Source: Symsagittifera roscoffensis (taxonomy: Eukaryota; Xenacoelomorpha; Acoela; Convolutidae). Taken from it: DNA of 64,000 nucleotides. Numbering within the stretch: position 1 is the first letter of the stretch; the number at the start of each line of letters is the position of its first letter. The notes under the pieces were generated by a model, which made no database searches, was not told where the DNA came from, and saw nothing but the letters and a program-made list of their open reading frames with translations. The translations under genes and the position numbers were made by a program. The DNA lies in assembly GCF_963678635.1 (NCBI RefSeq), contig NC_087063.1, positions 69,649,617 through 69,713,616 on the forward strand, read 5' to 3'. Positions 37,274 to 47,180 of the stretch are shown here, piece after piece.

Positions 37274-39008
37274 TTGAAACAATATCAAAATCTTGACCCA
37301 GTAATTAGGCAACTAAAATCATGGCACAAATATAAAACTAAACCCGTAAAGGCAGATACCACAATTTTAGGAAATAAAACACTCCTCCGATATTTTCGAA
37401 AATTTAATAATACAACAGTTAATGAAAACACAGACCTTCAAGAATACCAATTAAATGAATCTACAGTTCCCTGTCTCCCTTTAAGTATGATTCTCATAGC
37501 TTTTAACATTTCACATACACAAAACATTAAAGGACACTCTGGATCAGAGAAAACATATTCAAATTTTATACAAAATTTCTATTTCCCAAATGCACCAAAT
37601 TGGATGAAAGTACTATGCAATTATTGTATAGTATGTCAGCTAAATAAACCTTATCCAAATCAAAAACAAATAGCACAAAAACAAGATTTTAAAGGACAAA
37701 GTTTATACTTTAACCATCGTATCTCATTCGATACAAAAGGACCAATGTCACCATCATCTGAAGGAAACTCCTACATTATGGTAATTGTTGACGCATTTAC
37801 ACATTATGTAGCACTTAACCCAGTACCACATTGTAACGCTTATTACGCTTACACAACACTTTATGAACACTGGATAGCCAAGTTCGGACTACCCGAAATT
37901 TTAGTTACAGACAACGGTACAGAATTCATAAATAATGAAATCATCACACTATGTCATTTATATAACATCAAACACAAACCACGTACATCTCATGCACCTT
38001 GGACAAACGGCTAGTCGAAGGTATGAACCGTTCACTACAAGAATATCTTAGATGTATCATCAATGGAAATGATACAAGATACACCGAATGGTCAGCAGAT
38101 GTAAAATTATTTCCCTTAGCATATAATTCACAAATTACGACAACTCTAGGAATGTCACCATATGAAATGGTTTTTAACCAAAGCCACGTAAACCAATTAT
38201 GTTTACAGCAAACTATCATAAAAATGCACAAAGTCATTGTCAACCGAATAAAGACTCAATTTGTTATAACCTACCTTTACACACACATGATGAAGATCAT
38301 TTTCATCACCCACAAATTCTTAAATTAGCCTCCGGTACACGCACCGAATGGATTTTAAATAGAGATAAAAAACACAATGAAATTTACCAAAAAGTAACAA
38401 AAAAGTTGTTACAACAGCAAAACATTAATGAACAAATAAATTCACGCTTTACACCAGCCTCCGATTTAAAAATTGGAACATTTGTTTTAATACCTAATTT
38501 TAACACTCAAAAAGGAATTTCTAAAAAATTACAACCCCTTCGTAAAAGACCATACCAAATAATTGCCAAACCCACTGACGTAACATATAAAATCACCGAC
38601 ACAGACCAAAAAGAAATTGTTCAACATCGAAACAATCTATTACCTTATTACCCAAAAGAATACGCACTACGCGAACTAACTCAGTTATATTCTTTCACAG
38701 GTTTAAAAGTTATTCAAAATAACCCATATACGGAAAATGAAACAAAAGAACAGCATGACATTCACCTCGAAAACCAAAATAAAAAATCAACTACAACGAA
38801 AAACAATACAAAAAAGCTAGATCAAAATATACCTCAAAAAGAAAGAAAAAATAGAAAAATGACAGAAAAAATTATACCCCAAGAACAAGTCGACAAATCA
38901 GAACATAGAGAGTCATCACGACTTAGAAATCAACCACGCAAAAACTACAAAACATTCATTCCACAATCTAAAATATTAAAGAAAGTTGAATTCCAAAAAC
39001 AACTTTAA
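37274..39008 (+). pseudogene. Integrase, broken by frameshifts
   Basis: The HHCC zinc domain is in 37515-37650 (GHSG-type block, then CNYCIVCQLNKPYP). The core carries the first Asp in ISFDTKGPMSPS and the second in VTDNGTEFI. A one-base shift near 38010 then moves the frame to 37999-38328, where the catalytic Glu region LVEGMNRSLQEYL lies. A further shift near 38250 leads to 38199-39008, a basic C-terminal region with ASDLKIGTFVLIPNF, typical of Ty3/gypsy GPY-like tails. Shadow frames on the other strand were ignored. Confidence 0.88.
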
Positions 39009-39601
39009 TTTTACAATCAATAATCTTTGCACCTCTGAAACATTTTAAACTTTCATTTTTCAAAATAACATACTGACAAATGCGCAGCGATTCTAGTTCA
39101 AAATTAGCCAATAAGAATCATTCAATCCGTCACCTTCTATAACTCTAACACAAACCAATTAGACGAAAGATATTAAACTCCAGGCATATCTATAACTATA
39201 ACTTTACGACCTCCAGGTCAAAAATAAGCAAACCATTCCAACTTGACAACTAAAATAAATATCACCATAATATGATAACCCTCCCTTATCTAATAACCCA
39301 AAAATCAACAATATTTCCCCAACTCAGACCTCAAATACCCCCCAAACAAAAATGTTAAATTAGCCTAAGGTAAAGGAACGACCATATTAAATTAGCCTAA
39401 AGTATAAAAATCTCAAAAATACCCCAGATCACTTGACAAAAAAAATAAAGTAAAAGAAGACCTCCCGAACACCATAAAATTCGCCCCCAACAATTTTTCA
39501 CAAAACTCAACCCACTTGTCAAAAAATCAATAAATAATTCGACCACACTTGAAAATTGCCCCAAACAACAAAAAATATTCGATCAAGAAGCCATTTCTTC
39601 A
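39009..39601 (+). other. Retroelement spacer between pol and the env-like region
   Basis: About 590 bp without a coding frame. A/C-rich, with short direct repetition near 39355-39410 (TTAAATTAGCCTAA twice, 30 bp apart). It could hold a splice acceptor for a subgenomic env message, but none could be proven by eye. Confidence 0.5.
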
Positions 39602-41394
39602 ATGCTCTTCTCTCGATCAGTCAACATAATACTCAACATTTTCATAAACTTTTTAACAATATTCAAACTTTTATTCATATTTCTTTTTGATACCTTTGAA
39701 GCTTTTGTAATAATCTTAATCATTTTTTGCAATATTTTTTTAATTTTCTATTCCATATTTGAACTATACCTCCAACTTTCAAAGCCATTGACCATATTCA
39801 CAGGTACGAGACACAAAACTTATCTAAATGATACGAACCATAAACGAAGGAACATCATATATACCAGTTAATTTTCAAAAAAGTAATGGTCAACCTGGTG
39901 GACATCTAAAGCCACATGACACAAGAAGCACACGTTTACAAGAACTATCACTAATGAATAATTCTTATTTTGGTAATATCCACTATGATATTCACTTAGA
40001 TATGAAATTAGACTACACAATTAGCCGAATTTTTCAGGAAATGTCACTCTCTGAACTAGAAACACTTCAACTATGCGAATTGGAACGGACACAAATCTTA
40101 CAATCACTTGCATAGCAGTATTAAAAATACCCTACGCAGGATATTTACTATCAGGAAATAGATCAAATTTTTTAGAGTACGAAGGAAACATTTTATGGTT
40201 TTATACCTGTACCAAAAAAGTATCACCACTATATGTTTTTGAAGATAAACGATGCTATAAAAGAATCCCCATCTTTAATAAGAATAAAGTACATTTCGTT
40301 GACACACTTTCAAGACGAACCTATTTCTGGGATACCGCAGTCCCATGTGGATCAGAAAATAGCCACAATGTAATACAACTGAACCCTGATGAAGATAAAT
40401 ACTATCATCTTACCCCATACCCCACATTAATGCAATCACTTAAGAAATTTTCACCTGAAAGCATTAGAGCTATTGCTCGAAACCCAAATATCGACTTACA
40501 TTCAATTGGAATATATTCAAAATCCGATATCCAACATCACATTAGAACACAACAATTCCAAGAATTATTAACACAAATGGACACTATACAAAGACAATCA
40601 ATTGACCAAAACTTACGCAAACTTGCCGAAACCGCAGGATTAGCAGATATCTATACACAAGATTATAGCGGATATTTTAAAGACATTAAAGACTATATAT
40701 ATATATATATCCAAACGGTGAAAAATACCGACCACAAGATATCTCACCTATAAATATTTTTAGCTTTGTTACACTATAAAATGAAATTCTTGATTTTCTA
40801 GGATGGCCCTATTACATCTTAGAAAAATTGACTATTCTATACGCAATGTTTAACTTTATAGGATTTCTTTTTTCACTTTTAAAAGGAATCTATAATACAT
40901 GCGCTATACAGCCACAAGTAAATAGGCAAGCAAGTGTAGCACGCATACTATTTGCAGGATTTTTTGGAATTTTTTCATCATCAATAAACAAAACTCTTTT
41001 AGACGCACAAATAAAAGAATACAATACAAAAATAGCGACAAGACAGAACACGTACGACGAAGAACATAATAATATAGAAATAACGGCTACAGCACCACAG
41101 TTACCACCCCTTCCACATAACCATCCATTATCCCGAGTCCCACGAAATTTTCGAAATTTAGCAATAACACATAATACAAATTTTAGACCAACCATATCGC
41201 AAAGTCCCATACAACATATAATGACACATCATTCACAAGATAAAAATACATATGAACAAATTATCGAACAACCCCATACCACCGCTTTTCAGTCTCAAAA
41301 TAATAATTTTTTTAGCCCACGAAGAGCCGACAACTTGGATCCCTACACCGCTCAAATTCCCATCCAACCAACCTCAACACTCCAATTACAATAA
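39602..41394 (+). pseudogene. Envelope-like region of the LTR element, fragmented
   Basis: Four overlapping pieces are seen. The frame 39602-39871 is strongly hydrophobic and could be a signal or membrane segment. The frames 39828-40115 and 40073-40753 hold an ectodomain-like part with NYLL/GNRS-type and CYKRIPIF motifs and several Cys. They resemble a family of glycoprotein-like env ORFs in animal retroelements, recognised from pattern memory only. The frame 40828-41394 starts with a hydrophobic segment (FNFIGFLFSLLKG) that could be a transmembrane anchor, then a Pro/His/Asn-rich tail. The breaks coincide with overlaps near 40073-40115 and with a TA microsatellite at 40693-40710. An in-frame stop lies near 40775. 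Whether it ever served in cell-to-cell transfer is unknown. Confidence 0.6.
40693..40710 (+). repeat. TA microsatellite inside the env-like frame
   Basis: About nine TA units. The env-like frame continues in a different phase right after it, consistent with slippage by one or more dinucleotides. Confidence 0.7.
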
Positions 41395-41450
41395 TTCCAC
41401 TTTTTGCTTTCCCGCCACCCAATTTCCCAACTAGTAATATAACATCAGGC

Positions 41451-43116
41451 ATGTATTCAGACACTAATTCAAATATTTCAGTTTTATACTCCATTTCACA
41501 ACTCAATAACCGTAATATTGAAACCCCTGATGAATTTGCAGACTCTGAACCATCTCCATCCAATAATTTTCAAACCAACTCCTCAATTTTTTCAAAACCC
41601 CCTTTTCAACCAATCCCACCAAATAACCCACTCCCATCCATTTCTACACCCTCTTATGCTTCACAAGTCACCCCAACCTACTCTTCATTTCATTCAGACC
41701 GATTATCCAATTCTCCAGAAATTCCCCAAATCTCCCAAGAACTAGATAATTTTATCACCCTACAACAACAACTATTACCCCCTAACACCCCCACTATAAA
41801 TCAGATTTCTTCCACAATAGAATCCTCAAACCCACCTACCCCTACACCCTCTTCAGCTAATTCTGCATCATTAGCACAATCATCCACTTCCACCGAATCA
41901 TCAAATAGCACTAATAGAGCTTATCGCACTTTTAAAAGAAAATTCCCAAACCATCCATTCCCAACCAAACCAGGAACAGCCCGTGAATATATTAATCATC
42001 CACATCACACTAACACGAAAGATTTTCTAGCAATCACCTTACCTTCATTTCCATAATATAGTTTAAACACCCCTCACGACACTAACGACACACGTAGTTT
42101 TGTAGATGAACATGTTTTAATGCCTACACTTCATTGAACATCATATTATCATTTTACTAATCCCCTTTGCCTACCATTATCTAATACTCATAACGATATA
42201 GAAAGAAATCAAGATATGATATATATCGACTCACCACACCACTAACACATAGACAATTTACTTATATAGGATATAAAAAGTCACTAAAAACATACACTGC
42301 ACCCCGAGCTAACGAATTTACGCTAGAATATTACGATCATAACATCACCCGAACTAACCAAGACCAATTTTTAGATGATGATCGCTTCGCTAACCCACAA
42401 CTAACAGAAAAATTCTTCATCAAAACACCATATGTATTTACACTCAATATATTTGATCGAAAATTTGATCATATCATTTCTGAAGCACTAACCGACATGC
42501 AAGCTTACGAAAGTTTTAAAGAAAAATTTCAATTATTTTCACTAACCTTCCACTTCCTTGCACCACATGAACGCGATTTGCACTGCTCACACGACATTAT
42601 GTTACGCACTAACCAAACCCACACATATACATATTATCGCTTCATACAAAATCATTTTGATCTTCACACTCCATCAAGACAACCACACCACCGTTATCAG
42701 TTTCTTAACTCTAAATACACTTCACCATTTTTTCTTAATTTCACATATTGCATCAAAGATACTAACCTTCACGGTATCCCATAACCCAAATGTATATATT
42801 TTGTCCCATCACGAAGACCCTTAACGCAGAAGAATCCAGACCCTTCCTTATCCCACACGAATTTATCCAACCTATAGAAATCCCAAAATTAGAATTCATC
42901 CACAACACTAAATACAATCACAAATTATATAACCTCATTCAAAACACACCTTATGAGTTTGCAGTTGGCACTGAAGAACTAAAAACTATTAAAGCACTTC
43001 AATTGCTTTGGCCACTGCTTCAAACTAAAAACATCATTCGCATACTAGCAAAATTACTAACAAACTCCGACATAATACACGACATCTTTCCCCACGGTTT
43101 TTTCCCAGACGATTAA
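41451..43116 (+). pseudogene. Unrecognised 3' ORF of the LTR element, first (broken) copy
   Basis: A Ser/Pro/Asn/Thr-rich stretch is open from 41451 to a TAA at 42054-42056. The same frame continues past it, meets a TGA at 42134-42136, and then enters a more structured, hydrophobic and aromatic region. That region repeats at 43709 as the intact copy. In this copy it is broken twice relative to the other: two extra bases near 42220 (an AT-rich run) and a 16-bp deletion near 42778. It ends with the same GFFPDD terminus at 43116. No known domain was recognised. Position after env and before the LTR would suit an accessory gene; this is inference. Confidence 0.55.
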
Positions 43117-43708
43117 CAAGTAAGTATAATTTATACATATTTTCCACTAATAAATTTAAAATAAAAACTAACCATTTTTTACCCATGTTACATTTAGATC
43201 TTTAGCCTTCATACCAGGATCATCTGAAGAAACAGAAAAGCAAAATAAAAAATAAACCTGTTAAAATTCTTCACTTCACTAATATTTTCCACAAGATAAA
43301 CTGATAAAATTTATACCAAATGTAGTAAATTGATTTATAAATTGTTTCCCCAAAAGCAGTAAATTTCATAAAAATTGAAAATTTGTAATTTAATTTTTCC
43401 CCAAAACTGGCAGTAAAATTAAAATTCTATGTAGTAAATTGATAAAACGAAAATGCAGTACTAACCTTTTGATATTTTCATTCACTCGCACAAGAATTCT
43501 ATCCAAACTCGCACAGCTCGCCCACGAAGAATTGTTTAAATAATGAATTTCAGTTTCAAGTTTTCACACTCAACAACTCTAACACACGATAACAAGTTTC
43601 AAACTTTCCTTTAACCCGGTTGGAAAGGATTTATATACTAAACAAAACTAACCAACGCAGCTTACTAAACACCACAAATCATAGAATAACAGCATGACTA
43701 AGAAAAGA
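42137..43708 (+). repeat. Tandem duplication in the LTR element, unit 1
   Basis: Begins AACATCATATTATC and is followed head to tail by unit 2 from 43709. The units are nearly identical over about 1.57 kb. They differ by scattered substitutions, a 2-bp insertion near 42220 and a 16-bp deletion near 42778 in this unit. The unit spans the structured part of the 3' ORF and about 590 bp of non-coding sequence. Confidence 0.93.
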
Positions 43709-45297
43709 AACATCATATTATCATTTTACTAATCCCCTTTGCCTACCATTATCTAATACTCATAACGATATAGAAAGAAATCAAGATATGCTATATCGAC
43801 TCACCACACCACTAACACATAGACAATTTACTTATATAGGATATAAAAAGTCATTAAAAACATACACTGCACCCCGAGCTAACGAATTTACGCTAGAATA
43901 TTACGATCATAACATCATCCGAACTAACCAAGACCAATTTTTAGATGATGATCGCTTCGCTAACCCACAACTAACAGAAAAATTCTTCATCAAAACACCA
44001 TATGTATTTACACTCAATATATTTGATCGAAAATTTGATCACATCATTTCTGAAGCACTAACCGACATGCAAGCTTACGAAAGTTTTAAAGAAAAATTTC
44101 AATTATTTTCACTAACCTTCCACTTCCTTGCACCACATGAACGCGATTTGCACTGCTCACACGACATTATGTTACGCACTAACCAAACCCACACATATAC
44201 ATATTATCGCTTCATACAAAATCATTTTGATCTTCACACTCCATCAAGACAACCACACCACCGTTATCAGTTTCTTAACTCTAAATACACTTCACCATTT
44301 TTTCTTAATTTCACATATTGCATCAAAGATACTAACCTTCACGGTATCCTCCGCAATTATGGTCCCATAACCCAAATGTATATATTTTGTCCCATCACGA
44401 AGACCCTTAACGCAGAAGAATCCAGACCCTTCCTTATCCCACACGAATTTATCCAACCTATAGAAATCCCAATATTAGAATTCATCCACAACACTAAATA
44501 CAATCACAAATTATATAACCTCATTCAAAACACACCTTATGAGTTTGCAGTTGGCACTGAAGAACTAAAAACTATTAAAACACTTCAATTGCTTTGGCTA
44601 CTGCTTCAAACTAAAAACATCATTCGCATACTAGCAAAATTACTAACAAACTCCGACATAATACACGACATCTTTCCCCACGGTTTTTTCCCAGACGATT
44701 AACAAGTAAGTATAATTTATACATATTTTCCACTAATAAATTTAAAATAAAAACTAACCATTTTTTACCCATGTTTCATTTAGATCTTTAGCCTTCATAC
44801 CAGGATCATCTGAAGAAACAAAAAAGCAAAATAAAAAATAAACTTGTTAAAATTCTTCACTTCACTAATATTTTCCACAAGATAAACTGATAAAAATTAT
44901 ACCAAATGTAGTAAATTGATTTATAAATTGTTTCCCCAAAAGCAGTAAATTTCATAAAAAATGAAAATTTGTAATTTAATTTTTCCCCAAAACTGGCAGT
45001 AAAATTAAAATTCTATGTAGTAAATTGATAAAACGAAAATGCAGTACTAACCTTTTGATATTTTCATTCACTCGCACAAGAATTCTATCCAAACTCGCAC
45101 AGCTCGCCCACGAAGAATTGTTTAAATAATGAATTTCAGTTTCAAGTTTTCACACTCAACAACTCTAACACACGATAACAAGTTTCAAACTTTCCTTTAA
45201 CCCGGTTGGAAAGGAATTATATACTAAACAAAACTAACCAACGCAGCTTACTAAACACCACAAATCATAGAATAACAGCATGGCTAAGAAAAGAAAA
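43709..45297 (+). repeat. Tandem duplication in the LTR element, unit 2
   Basis: Second head-to-tail copy. Homology ends near GCATGGCTAAGAAAAGAAA at about 45297, after which the sequence is unique. The non-coding part holds several short GYAGTAAATT-like motifs (44908-45030) in both units. Confidence 0.93.
43788..44702 (+). CDS. Unrecognised 304-residue ORF of the LTR element, intact copy
   Basis: One uninterrupted frame from ATG 43788 to TAA, ending FFPDD. The frame is also open some 75 bp upstream of this ATG, to the duplication border, so the ATG is only the first internal Met. The protein is rich in Phe, Tyr, His, Thr and Asn and has no clear transmembrane segment, signal peptide or zinc motif (few Cys). 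Leucine-rich stretches near the C terminus (LQLLWLLLQT, IIRILAKLL) look like amphipathic or hydrophobic helices. I do not recognise the family. Base composition is A/C-rich like the rest of the element, so it belongs to the element and not to the host. Confidence 0.6.
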   Translation: MLYRLTTPLTHRQFTYIGYKKSLKTYTAPRANEFTLEYYDHNIIRTNQDQFLDDDRFANPQLTEKFFIKTPYVFTLNIFDRKFDHIISEALTDMQAYESFKEKFQLFSLTFHFLAPHERDLHCSHDIMLRTNQTHTYTYYRFIQNHFDLHTPSRQPHHRYQFLNSKYTSPFFLNFTYCIKDTNLHGILRNYGPITQMYIFCPITKTLNAEESRPFLIPHEFIQPIEIPILEFIHNTKYNHKLYNLIQNTPYEFAVGTEELKTIKTLQLLWLLLQTKNIIRILAKLLTNSDIIHDIFPHGFFPDD

Positions 45298-46313
45298 CCA
45301 ACGGTACCCAAACCGGATTAACCCAGTTTAAAACTGGATAATTTATTCTTTTGAAGACTATTATAAAGTCTAGGAAAGAAGTAATAAAACACAAAAAAGT
45401 CGAAAGACAAACCCATACCAAAAACAATTTGATTTTTGAAAACAGGACACAACCAACGAAACATAAGAAAAACCACCACAAACCCGACATAAAACGTTAT
45501 CACATAACAGGACCTCTCACAGAAACCGCACGAAATCATACTCCCACTCCTGGCCTAACCCACCAAAGAGGACGTCCTGAGCAGGCTCTATAGCCGGACT
45601 AACCCACCGCGCTACATCCACGCTTTGTGACCACACTTCTATTTTTAATAAGAGGTACTCAAGGGTGAGTAACTCTTCAAAATAACCGAACTAAAACAAA
45701 ATGCTTTTGTGAAAACAACTAACCAAAATCATAATTAAAACACTGAACTAATTAAAATTTTATAAAATGTAAATTATACCTTGCAGTATATAGATCAGCA
45801 TACAACAACAAAGACGAACATCCAAAGACAAAATGACCCCACTACACTCGAAAAAGAATGGCCAACCACAACCAATATGCCGTCCACAATCACAACTCAA
45901 CGACTTGAGTACGATTTAGAGTACGACTTGACTTCGCAGAAAAGGACTTCATTGAACTAGACCAATGACCACCTCGATGTTCAAGTATACGTACAGATCC
46001 GAGTTACAAGGCATCCCCTCCACGCACAATCTCCACGCCATTCCCAGACGAGGTCGAACACAAAAGAAGTTCTCTACATAAAACAGAAAAACCCGTCATA
46101 GCAAACCATTCTGAAATCAGATTGATTTCATTGGGAAACACCGTCGTTGTCACGAGAAGACACAACGATCGATATCCCTCATTCCAGCGTCCTGGAACTT
46201 CTCTAACAAGAGAAACCGGACAAGAAGATGATGTTCGCCAAATACCAACGTCCATCATCCATCCTTTGAATTGCAGAAAGATAATTCTAAAAACTCTGTA
46301 AAACCCGGATGGG
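45298..46313 (+). other. Retroelement 3' non-coding region
   Basis: About 1 kb between the duplication and the proposed LTR, with no supported ORF. A tRNA A-box-like phrase appears on the minus strand near 45590-45610 without a B box at the right spacing. The segment just before the LTR (ACCCGGATGGG) is only weakly purine-rich as a polypurine tract. Confidence 0.5.
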
Positions 46314-46725
46314 TGGAACCTGATCTAAACTATATTTTATGATTGGATAAATTAGATATTTTACCACTGTAAAGTATTTAATATTAACCAATCATGATCC
46401 ATCTAACTAACAACCCACTTATTTGTAAGTGCTGAAATTACTTGTAATTTCAGCACCAGAGAGAGATTTGAATTTAACTTAGAAATTAGTTGCCTCTCCA
46501 AGAGAACTTCAGCAGCCGCAATAAACCAGTATACCCTAGATCTATTGAGCCTAGCAGAGACTAGTTAAACAACCTGAGACTAGATAGTATAAGAGTAAGA
46601 TTAGGATCGGTATTAGACTAAGAAGTTGCACGAATCTATCCGGCCGAAAATAAGATAGCGTGACGAGCAGACGGTGTACCCTATCCGAAATTACTCTATG
46701 AGTTAACCACATCGGTCCTAACTCA
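46314..46725 (+). repeat. Proposed 3' LTR
   Basis: 412 bp, TG at the start and CA at the end. Contains a perfect 13-bp inverted pair with a 2-base loop (GTGCTGAAATTAC and its inverse, 46429-46456) and an AATAAA at about 46519. Its first 25 bp match 32916-32940, the only trace of a 5' LTR, and GAAT flanks both outer borders. The right border rests on the CA/GAAT pattern alone. Confidence 0.65.
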
Positions 46726-47180
46726 GAATTTTAACAGAAAGCGATGCAGCTATTGAAGTTGAACCTACCACCTATTGTAATATATCACCGAAAACTTGAT
46801 TTGGGTTCTTGAGACTTTGACTTGATATGAATTTACTTTGAGGCTGAAAATTAATTCCGAATCCGAAGTTGCTTCCTGCAGAACGTACCAGAGGGCACTC
46901 GTATACAATAGGTGAAGCATCAGAAAAGTTATGCGTACTTAATTTTATATCGGGAAAACGAAAAGAAGCTTCTATCAAAGCCTCAAAATGTAATAGAAAT
47001 TATGCAACCACAGTTATTCAAGAAGACTGAAGTAAATGTTTATCTTCAATGCACAATATCAATTAAAATGAAGATTAGAAGGGGAGTGAATATGAAAACA
47101 ATTAAACACAAGCAATATCAACTATGGTCGGTTTTTTACACTCTTTCATTGACATGATAAAGCGTTGAGCTTCTACTCAC

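Larger units (their letters stand above)
32916..46725 (+). mobile_element. Ty3/gypsy-type LTR retrotransposon with env-like region, 5' deleted
   Basis: The element is antisense to FAM135 and inside its intron 5. The order gag remnant, protease, RT, RNase H, integrase, env-like region, extra ORF, 3' LTR is that of Ty3/gypsy elements with an envelope. A proposed 3' LTR (46314-46725) begins TGGAACCTGATC and ends CTAACTCA. Its first 25 bp recur at 32916-32940, where they join gag sequence directly. The flanking tetramer GAAT (32912-32915, 46726-46729) fits a target duplication. The 5' LTR, primer site and gag N terminus are therefore missing, apparently by deletion. Several frameshifts and stops break pol and env, so this copy looks inactive. 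The plus strand is visibly rich in A and C and poor in G, unlike the flanks. Confidence 0.85.
32687..46790. mobile_element. Small inverted-repeat element split by the LTR retrotransposon
   Basis: Inverted ends 32687-32711 and 46766-46790 agree at 24 of 25 bases (core ACAATAGGTGGTA and its inverse TACCACCTATTGT). Without the LTR element between 32916 and 46729, the two arms would be about 290 bp apart end to end. That is the size of a MITE. No convincing target duplication was found outside the ends. The LTR element therefore appears to have landed inside an older inverted-repeat element in FAM135 intron 5. Confidence 0.65.

Noticed and set aside
45540-45615. Possible tRNA-like sequence in the retroelement 3' region
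   Set aside because: Only an A-box-like phrase (TAGCGCGGTGG) is present; no B box or cloverleaf was found.
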